From Streptomyces sp. NK15101 (GTDB lineage: Bacteria > Actinomycetota > Actinomycetes > Streptomycetales > Streptomycetaceae), in assembly GCF_020400725.1 (NCBI RefSeq), contig NZ_JAINVG010000028.1, positions 1 to 64,000 on the forward strand: 64,000 bases of DNA, written 5' to 3'. Shown piece by piece: positions 53,348-63,782 of this stretch. A program made the position numbers and the translations under genes. Positions within the stretch are counted from its first letter, which is position 1. The number at the start of each line of letters is the position of its first letter. A model generated the notes under the pieces. The model ran no database searches. It was not told the origin of the DNA and worked only from the letters and a program-made list of their open reading frames with translations.

Positions 53348-53683
53348 GTGGCACAGAAGGTTCAGGTCCTTCTTGTCGACGACCTCGACGGCGTCGAGGC
53401 GGACGAGACCGTGACGTTCGCGCTGGACGGCAAGACCTACGAGATCGACCTCACCACCGCCAACGCGGAAAAGCTCCGTGGCCTGCTCGAGCCGTACACC
53501 ACGAGTGGCCGTCGCACCGGTGGCCGCACCACCGGCGGACGAGGCAAGGGCCGCGCCGTGGCCACGGGCAGCCAGGACACCGCGAAGATCCGCGCGTGGG
53601 CCAAGGAGAACGGCATGAACGTCAACGACCGCGGTCGCGTTCCCGCCGACATCAAGGCTGCCTACGAGGACGCGAACCGCTGA
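53348..53683 (+). CDS. lsr2: Lsr2 nucleoid-associated protein
   Basis: 111 residues from GTG 53348 (MAQKVQVLLVDDLDGVEADETVTFALDGKTYEIDL), chosen over ATG 53333 because GAAAGG then lies 7 nt upstream and the protein starts at the family N-terminus. N-terminal oligomerisation domain, basic linker, and C-terminal DNA-binding domain with the AT-hook-like RGRVP motif. Bridges AT-rich DNA, silencing foreign and specialised-metabolite genes. Its 3' end overlaps the convergent gene by 22 bp. Confidence 0.95.
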   Translation: MAQKVQVLLVDDLDGVEADETVTFALDGKTYEIDLTTANAEKLRGLLEPYTTSGRRTGGRTTGGRGKGRAVATGSQDTAKIRAWAKENGMNVNDRGRVPADIKAAYEDANR

Positions 53684-54249
53684 GGCGGCAGCTGCTGAGC
53701 CGTCCCACGGGCACGGGCACTCAGCAGCCGCACCCGGTGGCACTCCGCAGCGGCGGCGGCCACGAGACGCACCAGACAGGGGGCATCCGCAACGCCCCAC
53801 GGCGCGGACCGCAGCACCGGAAGCGAGGCCTCGACCTCGCGGCCCGGCGCGGGCGCCCGCAGCCACACCGCGGCGCCCGGCGCGCCGGATCCGCTCCACC
53901 CCGGGGGAAGGGGTGCGGTCATCCGGCCGTCGGCACCGAGGATCGCGAGATCCAGCGAGATCCCGCCCCACTCCAGCCAGTCGAGCAGCCCCGGCAGCTC
54001 CTCCGCGCTCCCCGCGGCCACGAGCAGCCCCATCCGGCGCCCCACCAGGGCCACAGGACCCGTCGCCGCGCCCATCCGGCGCAGCACGCCCCGGCCGGCC
54101 TCGACGGGCACCTCCAGGACGTCGAAGCGCAGCCCCGTGACCAGCCGCACCGGCGGTCCCGCCTCCGTCGCCCAGCCGAGCTCGTCCTCGTACCACCGCG
54201 CCACACCGCCGTCGATCGGCGAGCGGGGCAGCGGGACGGTGAGGGCCAT
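53662..54249 (-). CDS. SCO3374-family protein of unknown function
   Basis: 195 residues, MALTVPLPRSPIDGGVARWYEDELGWATEAGPPVRLVTGLRFDVLEVP.... The start resembles the N-terminal part of bifunctional primase/polymerase-like actinobacterial proteins, but catalytic residues are not evident. Conserved between lsr2 and clpC in Streptomyces as I recall. Overlaps the lsr2 3' end antisense by 22 bp, so neither gene can be separated from the other by a terminator. Confidence 0.8.
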   Translation of the reverse strand: MALTVPLPRSPIDGGVARWYEDELGWATEAGPPVRLVTGLRFDVLEVPVEAGRGVLRRMGAATGPVALVGRRMGLLVAAGSAEELPGLLDWLEWGGISLDLAILGADGRMTAPLPPGWSGSGAPGAAVWLRAPAPGREVEASLPVLRSAPWGVADAPCLVRLVAAAAAECHRVRLLSARARGTAQQLPPQRFASS

Positions 54250-54710
54250 GTCCGGGGAACTCCCGGGAGGGCGTGTTGGTTACGCCCGCGGTGACGCAGC
54301 GTCCCGCCGGGGTCGCGCAAGGTGTCCGGGATGGGGCCTAAGGGTGCATTCGAGCGCGCAAGGGTGTTCGCTGGTAGCGGAGGGAACCGGGGTGCGCCGC
54401 ATGGAGTGTCAGTCCTTACGGGTAAGACATTCCTAGTGGGGAGGGGCGACTCGCGGGCTTGGGCGTCTCACGTTCGCCATCGGCGTACTGATGGCGCGGG
54501 TAACTACTTGGCCTGCGGGAACATCGTCTCGCACCATCGGGTTGGAGCATTTGTCGGCTGTTCGGCAGCAGGTCTCCCCGCTGAAGAGGGGGTGATCCGG
54601 ACGGATGTCGGCAGTTGGAATGAGCGGTCCCCGCTTGCGGGACTAAGCTGCGGAAGGACAGGGAGGGGATCGACCCCTAACTGACTGACCGCTCTGAGGA
54701 GCGATTAACG
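54250..54710. other. clpC promoter and leader region
   Basis: 461 bp without a gene. It holds a ClgR-type box (54366-54379) and, near the gene, short hairpins (GTCCCCGC/GCGGGAC about 54629-54645; AGGGG/CCCCT about 54663-54677) before the AGGAGC ribosome site. The moderate GC content contrasts with the coding DNA around it. Confidence 0.6.
54366..54379 (+). promoter_or_regulatory. ClgR-type box upstream of clpC
   Basis: GTTCGC-TGGTA-GCG fits the GTTCGC-n5-GCG sequence I recall for ClgR, the activator of clp and lon genes in Streptomyces. It lies about 330 bp before clpC, a little far, so the transcription start would need to be well upstream. Confidence 0.5.
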
Positions 54711-57233
<2,523 letters not shown>

Positions 57234-57260
57234 CGCACGCGCTGAGCGTGTGGCGCTGTG

Positions 57261-57302
57261 AAGGGGCGGCCCCGGAACCTGATGGTTCCGGGGCCGCCCC
57301 TT
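57261..57302. terminator. Bidirectional terminator of clpC and NACHT gene
   Basis: A perfect 19-bp stem (57261-57279 with 57284-57302) with a TGAT loop and AA/TT flanks, between convergent stop codons. Confidence 0.92.
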
Positions 57303-57312
57303 TCGCGTGCCG

Positions 57313-60243
57313 TCAGGGCGCGAAGGCCCGGTGGACCTGCTCCCCGTCGCTCCCCGTCCGAACGAGATCGAGCTCGTCCAGCGAGGGGAAGATCTCGTCG
57401 ATCCGGCTGAGCTCCGGTTCCTCCTCGTGAGTCAGACGGACGGTCCGCACCGATTCCAGAGCCGTCCCCTCCGGACAGCCGACGAGATCCCCCTCGTCGA
57501 TCCAGAGGGTGCTCACCGTGGAAAGGGAGGCGAGTCCCCGCCATGCGACGGCGGTCGCGTACGGCGCCTTCCACAGGTTCAGCGAGGTCAGGTTCCGGAG
57601 CCGTCCGAGCGTCTCCAGCCCGTCCTCGGGCCAGCTGTCCGGCAGCTGGAGGCGGTCGAGCGGTGCCCCGGCGGGCAGGTCCGCCGCCGACCACGTGGCG
57701 CCCGCCCTCAGTCCCAGGACGAGGGACTCCAGCCGGGTCAGTCCGGACAGCGCGGAGAGGCGGGGCCGGCCGCCCGCCCGCCGCAGCCGGAGGGCCACGG
57801 GGTCGCAGGCGGCGAGGAGCCGGGCAAGGGCCTCGTCCGACACCGGCTCGTCGACCTCCAGCAGGTCGGGGCGCAGGCCGAGCCGGAGGAGCTCGTCCAC
57901 GTGCTCGTCGGCGTGGACGAAGTACCGGAGCCCACGGGGATCGAGTCGCGCGATGATCTCCTCGGCGTACGGGCCGGGCTCGAAGCGGGTCCAGGCGTGC
58001 ATCAGCTGGGCCCGGATCCGTAGGGCGGGATGGTCGGCGAAGCGGGCCAGGTAAGGCAGGGCGGCGTCCACCGTGATGTGGGTGGCGGTGATCACCGAGT
58101 GGTACGCGTCCGTCGCTCCGAGCTCCTCCGGGCCGCCCAGCAGCCGGAGCACCGGTGAGCCGCCCAGCGCGAGCTGACGGGCCTCGTCGTACGAGTGGGG
58201 CGGGATCAGCTCGGCCGTGCGGGCCATGATCTCGTCCCGCACGTCGGGGGACACCTCCGTGGCGCTTTCGAGCGCGGTCGCGGCGACCATCAGGACGCGC
58301 AACTGGTCCCGGCGGTCCTCGGCGGCGTCCGCCGCTGCCAGCAGCTCGCGGAGGATCTCCGCGCACTCCCGCGGCCGCGCGTGCCCCACCGCCATGCGGA
58401 TGACGTCCTCCCACTGGTCGTCGGCGGCGTGCCGGACCAGGACGCCGATGTCCCAGCGGTCCACCAGGGCCTTGGCGGCCAGGTGGTCCTGGAAGGTGCG
58501 GTGGACGAAGTCGACGGTGTCCTCCGTCGGCTCGCGCAGCAGGCCGCTGCGGTGGAGGAGGTGGGTGAAGACCTTCTCCGGGGGATACTGCGCCGCCTCC
58601 TGGACCGCCGGGACCGCCTCCCGTACGAGCGACTCCGCGTGGGCCCGGTCGAGCTGGGTGCGGCCGTTCAGCGTCAGCCAGTACGCGAGGCGCTGGATCA
58701 GCTGGATCTGGGGCGCCTCGTCGAGGGCGATGCCCGACGGGGCTCCCATGTCCCGCTCCCGGTCGCGGCGCGCCAGGAGCATCGAGAGGGCGGCCTCGTA
58801 GAGCGCCTTGCGGCCGCGGGGCAGGAAGCCGCGCCGGTCGCGGTGGAGGGCGCAGACGAGGCCGCACATGAGGGGGTTGGTGGCGAGCTGGGAGACGTGC
58901 TCGGTGGTGCGGAGGGCGTCGAGGAGCGGCTGCTCGTACGGTTCGGCCTCCGGCCCGGCGGCCCGGTGCCAGCGCCGTACGAAGGTGGTGACCTCGGCGC
59001 GGGTCATGGGCGCGAGGGTCAACTCGGTGAAGCCGTCGGAGGCCAGCCAGTCGTCGCGTACGGCCGTGGGGCGCGAGGTGACGAGCCAGCGGTTGCCGTC
59101 GTAGGCGTCCAGGAGGTTCCGGAGCCACTCGCGGGCCCGGCCCCGCTCGGCCTCGGGGATCTCGTCGATGCCGTCGACGAGGACGACGCCGCGGCCGGCG
59201 GCGAGGACCCGGTCGGCCCAGCCGTCGGGCGGGGTGAGCGGGCAGCCGGCGGCGGGGAGGAAGCGGTCGGGCGCGGGGAGCCGCTCGCCGTGGCGGGTGA
59301 GGGTGCGCAGAGGGAGGACGAAGGGGATGCGGCCCCGGAGGTACGCCATGCCGTCCGCGCGGCCCTCGGTCGCGGCCGAGACCGTCAGCCACTGGACGAG
59401 GGTGGTCTTGCCGGAGCCGGCGAGGCCGCGCAGGAGGACCCTGTCGTGCCGGGCGAGGGCGAGATCGGCGCGGACGGCCTGCTCTCGCTGGTGGGGGGCG
59501 TAGGGGCCCGCCTCGTCCGGCGCGTGTGCTTCGCCCGTCGCCTCCAGGGACAGGTAGGCGAGGTCCAGTGGCCACCGGTCCGGCGAGTGGTGCAGGTCGA
59601 TGCCGTGGATCGTGAGGCGGCCGTGCTTCTTGGCGAGGTGCTCCAGGTACCGGCGCTCGAAGTCCGCGTCCCGCGAGTCCGTCCGCGGCGTCCGGCGGAT
59701 GACCTCGTCGACCTTCGCTATGAGCTCGGTCTGGGCCCGGGTCTGTTCGACCAGGCTGCGGGCGACGAAGGTGGAGCGCTGGGTGAAGAACTCCAGGAGG
59801 TGCAGGCAGGCCCATTCGGTCAGGGACTCCAGGTAGAGGGCGGAGTCCGTGGAGAGGCCGTCCGGGGGCGGGGCCGCCGCCCGTAGACGCCGGGCGAGGG
59901 CCTGGTGGCCGAGGCGGACGGCCTGGACGTCGTCCATGTCGAGGTCGCCGAGGGAGAGCAGGGTCCTGGCGAGGGTGTCGGTGACGGCTTCGGTCTCGTC
60001 GGCGGGGAAGGGGCTCTCCCCGCCCCCTTCCCGGGACCTCTCGACCAGGGTCGACGCCAGTTTCCGGACGTCCTTCTCGGTCAGCGTGCGCTTCTCGCCT
60101 CGGAAGGAGACGAGCGAGGAGAGCCGGATCGTGCCCGACGAACCGGTGAGGCCGGCCCCCGGGCCGTCGCTGACCACCAGTTTCTTCAGCAGTGGGCCGA
60201 TCGCGGCCGAGGCGAGGCGGGTGCCGATGAGCGCCGGTTCCAT
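57313..60243 (-). CDS. NACHT-domain STAND NTPase with leucine-rich repeats
   Basis: 976 residues. An N-terminal helical domain (1-250), then NACHT: Walker A GLAGSGKTT 273-281, Walker B VVLVDGIDE 353-361, sensor WLVTSRPTA 386-394, and helical winged-helix/superhelical parts. The C-terminus (about 790-960) has leucine-rich repeats (LTRLESLVLGLRAG, LDRLQLPDSW, LRNLTSLNLWKAP). This is the architecture of animal NLRs and of bacterial NACHT proteins shown to defend against phage. Direct ligand and effector action are unknown; no separate effector gene is attached. Three tandem 33-bp repeats lie just upstream. Confidence 0.88.
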   Translation of the reverse strand: MEPALIGTRLASAAIGPLLKKLVVSDGPGAGLTGSSGTIRLSSLVSFRGEKRTLTEKDVRKLASTLVERSREGGGESPFPADETEAVTDTLARTLLSLGDLDMDDVQAVRLGHQALARRLRAAAPPPDGLSTDSALYLESLTEWACLHLLEFFTQRSTFVARSLVEQTRAQTELIAKVDEVIRRTPRTDSRDADFERRYLEHLAKKHGRLTIHGIDLHHSPDRWPLDLAYLSLEATGEAHAPDEAGPYAPHQREQAVRADLALARHDRVLLRGLAGSGKTTLVQWLTVSAATEGRADGMAYLRGRIPFVLPLRTLTRHGERLPAPDRFLPAAGCPLTPPDGWADRVLAAGRGVVLVDGIDEIPEAERGRAREWLRNLLDAYDGNRWLVTSRPTAVRDDWLASDGFTELTLAPMTRAEVTTFVRRWHRAAGPEAEPYEQPLLDALRTTEHVSQLATNPLMCGLVCALHRDRRGFLPRGRKALYEAALSMLLARRDRERDMGAPSGIALDEAPQIQLIQRLAYWLTLNGRTQLDRAHAESLVREAVPAVQEAAQYPPEKVFTHLLHRSGLLREPTEDTVDFVHRTFQDHLAAKALVDRWDIGVLVRHAADDQWEDVIRMAVGHARPRECAEILRELLAAADAAEDRRDQLRVLMVAATALESATEVSPDVRDEIMARTAELIPPHSYDEARQLALGGSPVLRLLGGPEELGATDAYHSVITATHITVDAALPYLARFADHPALRIRAQLMHAWTRFEPGPYAEEIIARLDPRGLRYFVHADEHVDELLRLGLRPDLLEVDEPVSDEALARLLAACDPVALRLRRAGGRPRLSALSGLTRLESLVLGLRAGATWSAADLPAGAPLDRLQLPDSWPEDGLETLGRLRNLTSLNLWKAPYATAVAWRGLASLSTVSTLWIDEGDLVGCPEGTALESVRTVRLTHEEEPELSRIDEIFPSLDELDLVRTGSDGEQVHRAFAP

Positions 60244-60310
60244 GTGTGGTCCCCCGTGGATGCCCTGGATTGCCGAAGCGATCAGCGTAGTGGGGGGACG
60301 GTCTCCGGAG

Positions 60311-60410
60311 CGGCTCGGGCGCGTGACCCAGGCCCCATCCGGGCGGCTCGGGCGCGTGACCCAGGTCCCATCCGGGGCGTCTCGTCGCGTGACCCAGGTC
60401 CCATTCGGAG
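60311..60410. repeat. Three tandem 33-bp repeats upstream of the NACHT gene
   Basis: Units begin at 60311, 60344 and 60378. Each contains GCGTGACCCAGG[C/T]CCCAT; the first two are nearly identical, the third is diverged at its start. They end about 67 bp before the NACHT ATG on the minus strand, where a promoter or operator would be expected. Confidence 0.85.
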
Positions 60411-60669
60411 AGGGGCGCTGGTGACAAGGCGCACAGGCGTTTCGAGGGGTACTAACCGGAATAGTGGCGACCTTTGGTGTCGATTCGGGACGTTCAGGTG
60501 CGAACCGCCGGGACTTTGGTCCCGAGGGGCCTCCAACCGGGCGTCAGGCGGCCTTTCGGGCGGTTCCGGGCGCCCGCGACGTGCGCTTAAACCGATTCGC
60601 TTATGCCGGTATGTCCGATTTCGCGACCCCCCTCGGAGGTCGTCAAGGGGTGAACTTCCCGGGAGATCG

Positions 60670-60688
60670 CTACGACGTCATGTCGTAG
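60670..60688. promoter_or_regulatory. Operator-like dyad upstream of M23 gene
   Basis: CTACGAC-GTCAT-GTCGTAG: perfect 7-bp arms, 107 bp before the peptidase start. Likely a regulator site or short leader hairpin; no partner is evident. Confidence 0.45.
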
Positions 60689-60794
60689 ATGGGGTGTTTT
60701 GGCCTGGCCTGGGGTCCGGGTTACCAAGGATGAGCAAGCCCGGCGCAGCGACCGCCCGCGCCGGGTCCCGTACTTCCCGGAGGTTTCCCCCCGT

Positions 60795-61478
60795 ATGTCG
60801 AAGCGCGTCATGAACCCCGCCGCCCGTATCACCGCCGTCGCTCTCGCCGCCGCGGGCCTGGGAGCGACGCTGGTGGCCGGAGCAGGGTCCGCCTTCGCCG
60901 CCGAGGGCAGGGCCGCCGCCCCGGCCGCGCTGACCGCGTCCGCCGCCGTCGCCGCCCAGGCCGACGCCCAGGCCCACGTCGCCGCCCAGGTGAAGGCCGC
61001 CGTCGCCAAGGCCGCCGCCGTGAAGGCCACTCCCGTGAAGGCCGTCAAGAAGGCGACCCCGGCCTGGGTCAAGCCGGTCACCTCGTACACCCTCAGCGCC
61101 AGCTTCAACCAGGGCGGCGCCATGTGGGCCCACAAGCACTCCGGCCAGGACTTCGCCGTCCCGGTCGGCACCCCGGTCAAGGCCGCCGGCTTCGGCACCG
61201 TCGTGAAGGCGGGCCCGAACGGTGGCGGCGACGGCCCCGCGTACGGCAACGCGATCGTCGTCAAGCACGCCAACGGCACGTACTCGCAGTACGCCCACCT
61301 GTCGAAGATCAAGGTCCACATCGGCCAGAAGGTCGCCGCCGGCCAGCAGATCGCCCTCTCGGGCAACACCGGCAACTCCTCCGGCCCGCACCTGCACTTC
61401 GAGATCCGCACGACCCCGAACTACGGCTCCGCCGTCAACCCGATGGCGTTCCTCCGGGCCCACGGCGTCGGCGTCTGA
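60795..61478 (+). CDS. Secreted M23 family metallopeptidase (LytM-like)
   Basis: 227 residues. Signal peptide (about 1-36, ALAAAGLGATLVAGAGSAFAAE), an Ala/Lys-rich linker (to about 90), then an M23 domain with zinc ligands in HKHSGQDFAVPVGTPV (HxxxD) and SSGPHLHFEIRTTP (HxH). Cleaves peptidoglycan cross-bridges outside the cell. ATG 60795 with GGAGG 12 nt upstream; ATG 60810 possible. Divergent from the NACHT gene, 8 bp before the convergent TetR gene. Confidence 0.92.
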   Translation: MSKRVMNPAARITAVALAAAGLGATLVAGAGSAFAAEGRAAAPAALTASAAVAAQADAQAHVAAQVKAAVAKAAAVKATPVKAVKKATPAWVKPVTSYTLSASFNQGGAMWAHKHSGQDFAVPVGTPVKAAGFGTVVKAGPNGGGDGPAYGNAIVVKHANGTYSQYAHLSKIKVHIGQKVAAGQQIALSGNTGNSSGPHLHFEIRTTPNYGSAVNPMAFLRAHGVGV

Positions 61479-61486
61479 CGCACCCG

Positions 61487-62041
61487 TCAGGCCTGCTGGG
61501 CCTGCTCGATCAGATCGAGGGCGACCTCGAGGACGGCTTCCTGCTTCTCCTCGGGGTCGCCCTCGATGTTGTCCATGAAGAAGGTCCCGGCGTGCAGCGC
61601 GAAGATCGCGCTCACGGCGCGGACCTTGTTCTTCGTCGAGGCCTCGGGTTCCTGGAGGAACCGGTTGAGCGCGATGAGGCGCTCCTTGAAGGTGAGTCCG
61701 ATGCTCAGGTCGCGCACGGTCGCCTGGTTCTCGTGCATGAAGCGGAACAGCGGGGTCGCCGCACGCAGGGCCTTCTGGTAGCGGCGCAGGATCTCCTGCT
61801 TGGTCTCCAGGGTGCGCGGCTGCCCGGCCGCCCAGGCGACGAGCTCGTCGATCGGGCGCGTCAGGTCCTGGAAGATCCCGATGATGATGTCTTCCTTGGT
61901 CTTGAAGTGGTAGTAGAGCGCGGCCTTGGTGACGTCCAGGCGCTCCGCGATCTCGCGCAGCGAGGTCTTCTCGTAGCCCTGCTCGGCGAAGAGTTCGAGA
62001 GCCACGTCCTGGATGCGCTGGCGGGTGTTGCCTCGGGCCAT
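61487..62041 (-). CDS. TetR family transcriptional regulator
   Basis: 184 residues. N-terminal helix-turn-helix RQRIQDVALELFAEQGYEKTSLREIAERLDVTKAALYYHFKTKEDIIIGIF is textbook TetR. C-terminal ligand domain is helical. Divergent from an MFS drug exporter, with a very long inverted repeat in the shared promoter region, so it very likely represses the exporter until a drug-like ligand binds. Confidence 0.95.
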   Translation of the reverse strand: MARGNTRQRIQDVALELFAEQGYEKTSLREIAERLDVTKAALYYHFKTKEDIIIGIFQDLTRPIDELVAWAAGQPRTLETKQEILRRYQKALRAATPLFRFMHENQATVRDLSIGLTFKERLIALNRFLQEPEASTKNKVRAVSAIFALHAGTFFMDNIEGDPEEKQEAVLEVALDLIEQAQQA

Positions 62042-62065
62042 GACGGGTCTCCACTTTCCAGAAAA

Positions 62066-62134
62066 CTTACTTGACGCCCGGCTAGTTACCGGCCTAACTT
62101 CCTCAGTGTAGTAACTAGCCGGGCGGCAAGTAAG
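62066..62134. promoter_or_regulatory. Long inverted-repeat operator between tetR and MFS genes
   Basis: Positions 62066-62089 and 62111-62134 are 24-nt arms that are reverse complements with a single mismatch, 21 nt apart (45 bp centre to centre). Each arm holds ACTAGCCGGGCG-type sequence; the left arm contains TTGACG, a likely -35. Two TetR dimers could bind, covering both promoters. Confidence 0.85.
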
Positions 62135-62142
62135 GGATCGAC

Positions 62143-63726
62143 ATGGCGACGAAACAGAACGTTCAGGCAGTACAGGGGGAGGCTGCGGACCCGCAGCCGC
62201 GCAGCGTACGCGTCGTCCTCCTCGCCCTCATGATCGCGATGCTGCTCGCGATGCTGGACAACATGATCATCGGCACCGCGATGCCGACGATCGTCGGTGA
62301 GCTCGGCGGTCTGGAGCACCTCTCCTGGGTCGTCACGGCCTACACCCTCGCCACCGCCGCCTCCACCCCGCTCTGGGGCAAGCTCGGCGACATGTTCGGC
62401 CGCAAGGGCGTCTTCCTCACCTCGATCGTGATCTTCCTGATCGGCTCGGCGCTCAGCGGCATGGCCCAGGACATGGGCCAGCTCATCGGCTTCCGCGCCG
62501 TCCAGGGCCTCGGTGCCGGCGGCCTCATGGTCGGCGTCATGGCCATCATCGGCGACCTGATCCCGCCCCGCGAGCGGGGCAAGTACCAGGGCATGATGGC
62601 CGGGATCATGGCCCTCGCCATGATCGGCGGCCCCCTCGTCGGCGGCACCATCACCGACCACTGGGGCTGGCGCTGGTCCTTCTACATCAACCTGCCGCTC
62701 GGCGCCGTCGCCCTCGCCATGCTCAGCACCGTCCTGCACCTGCCGAAGAAGCAGCGCGCCACGGGCACCCGGATCGACTTCCTCGGCGCCGCGCTGCTGA
62801 CCGCCGGCATCACCGCGATCGTCCTCGTCACCACCTGGGGCGGCACGGAGTACGCCTGGGGCTCGGCCACCATCGTCGGCCTCACGATCGGCGGCGCCGC
62901 CGCCCTCGCCGCCTTCCTCTTCGTCGAGACCCGGGCGAGCGACCCGATCATGCCGCTGCACATCTTCCGCAGCCGCAACTTCACCCTGATGTCCCTGATC
63001 GGCTTCATCACCGGCTTCGTGATGTTCGGCGCGGTCCTCTACCTGCCGATCTTCCAGCAGGCCGTCCAGGGCGCCTCGGCCACCAACTCCGGCCTGCTGC
63101 TCCTGCCGATGCTGCTGTCGATGATGGTCGTCTCGCTGGTCGTCGGCCGCTTCACCACCAGCACCGGCAAGTACAAGGCCTTCCCGATCGTGGGCGGCGC
63201 GCTCATGGTGGCCGGCCTCTTCCTGCTCTCCACCATGGACACCGGCACCTCGCGCCTCGTCTCCGGCGTCTGGATGGCCGTCCTCGGCGCCGGCATGGGC
63301 TTCCTCATGCAGATCACCATGCTGGTCGCGCAGAACAGCGTGGAGATGAAGGACATGGGCGTCGCCTCCTCCTCCACCACCCTCTTCCGGACGCTCGGCT
63401 CCTCCTTCGGCGTCGCGATCATGGGCGCGCTCTTCACCAGCCGCGTCCAGGACGAGATGGCCTCCCGCGGCGGCGCCGGACTCACCGAGCGGACCGCCCA
63501 GCTCGACGCGGCGAGCCTCGCCAAGCTGCCGGCCGCGCTCCGCGAGGCCTACCAGCACGCGGTCGCCTCCGGCACGCACGGCGCCTTCCTCATCGGCTCG
63601 GCCGTCGCCGTCCTCGGCTTCGTCCTCGCCTTCTTCGTCAAGGAGGTGGCGCTGCGCGGCGCCGGACCGGCCGCGGAGCCGAAGGCGGAGTCCGGCGACA
63701 CCGCGAAGGTCGCCGAGACGGTCTGA
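62143..63726 (+). CDS. MFS transporter, DHA2 (EmrB/QacA) drug exporter family
   Basis: 527 residues with 14 membrane helices expected. Motif D1/A region LDNMIIGTAMPTIVGELGGLEHLSWVVTAYTLATAASTPLWGKLGDMFGRKGVFL and motif C-like GGPLVGGTITDHWGWRWSFYINLPLGAVAL are typical of QacA/EmrB proton-drug antiporters. Controlled by the divergent TetR through the 62066-62134 repeat. ATG 62143 with AAGGGA 7 nt before it. Substrate unknown. Confidence 0.94.
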   Translation: MATKQNVQAVQGEAADPQPRSVRVVLLALMIAMLLAMLDNMIIGTAMPTIVGELGGLEHLSWVVTAYTLATAASTPLWGKLGDMFGRKGVFLTSIVIFLIGSALSGMAQDMGQLIGFRAVQGLGAGGLMVGVMAIIGDLIPPRERGKYQGMMAGIMALAMIGGPLVGGTITDHWGWRWSFYINLPLGAVALAMLSTVLHLPKKQRATGTRIDFLGAALLTAGITAIVLVTTWGGTEYAWGSATIVGLTIGGAAALAAFLFVETRASDPIMPLHIFRSRNFTLMSLIGFITGFVMFGAVLYLPIFQQAVQGASATNSGLLLLPMLLSMMVVSLVVGRFTTSTGKYKAFPIVGGALMVAGLFLLSTMDTGTSRLVSGVWMAVLGAGMGFLMQITMLVAQNSVEMKDMGVASSSTTLFRTLGSSFGVAIMGALFTSRVQDEMASRGGAGLTERTAQLDAASLAKLPAALREAYQHAVASGTHGAFLIGSAVAVLGFVLAFFVKEVALRGAGPAAEPKAESGDTAKVAETV

Positions 63727-63740
63727 TCCCCCGCACGAAA

Positions 63741-63772
63741 GAGGGGCCGGTCCCGTGCGGGACCGGCCCCTC
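63741..63772. terminator. Bidirectional hairpin terminator
   Basis: A perfect 14-bp stem (63741-63754 with 63759-63772), GTGC loop, between the convergent MFS and histidine kinase genes. Confidence 0.9.
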
Positions 63773-63782
63773 CGTCATGTAC

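Larger units (their letters stand above)
60244..60794. other. 551-bp divergent region between NACHT and M23 genes
   Basis: Contains three 33-bp tandem repeats (60311-60410) on the NACHT side and a CTACGAC...GTCGTAG dyad (60670-60688) on the M23 side. AT-richer patches (about 60588-60640) may be promoters. I see no complete gene and no clear riboswitch. Confidence 0.6.

Noticed and set aside
60311..60410. CRISPR array
   Set aside because: Three 33-bp units are directly adjacent with no spacers between them and no cas genes.
60282..60536. 84-residue leftward frame with repeated MGPGSRARAAR
   Set aside because: The protein repeat is simply the translation of the 33-bp DNA repeat (33 is divisible by 3); no ribosome site or other coding sign.
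60244..60794. c-di-AMP (ydaO-type) riboswitch before the M23 peptidase gene
   Set aside because: Streptomyces wall hydrolase genes often have one, but I could not find the conserved core sequences or paired stems in this leader.
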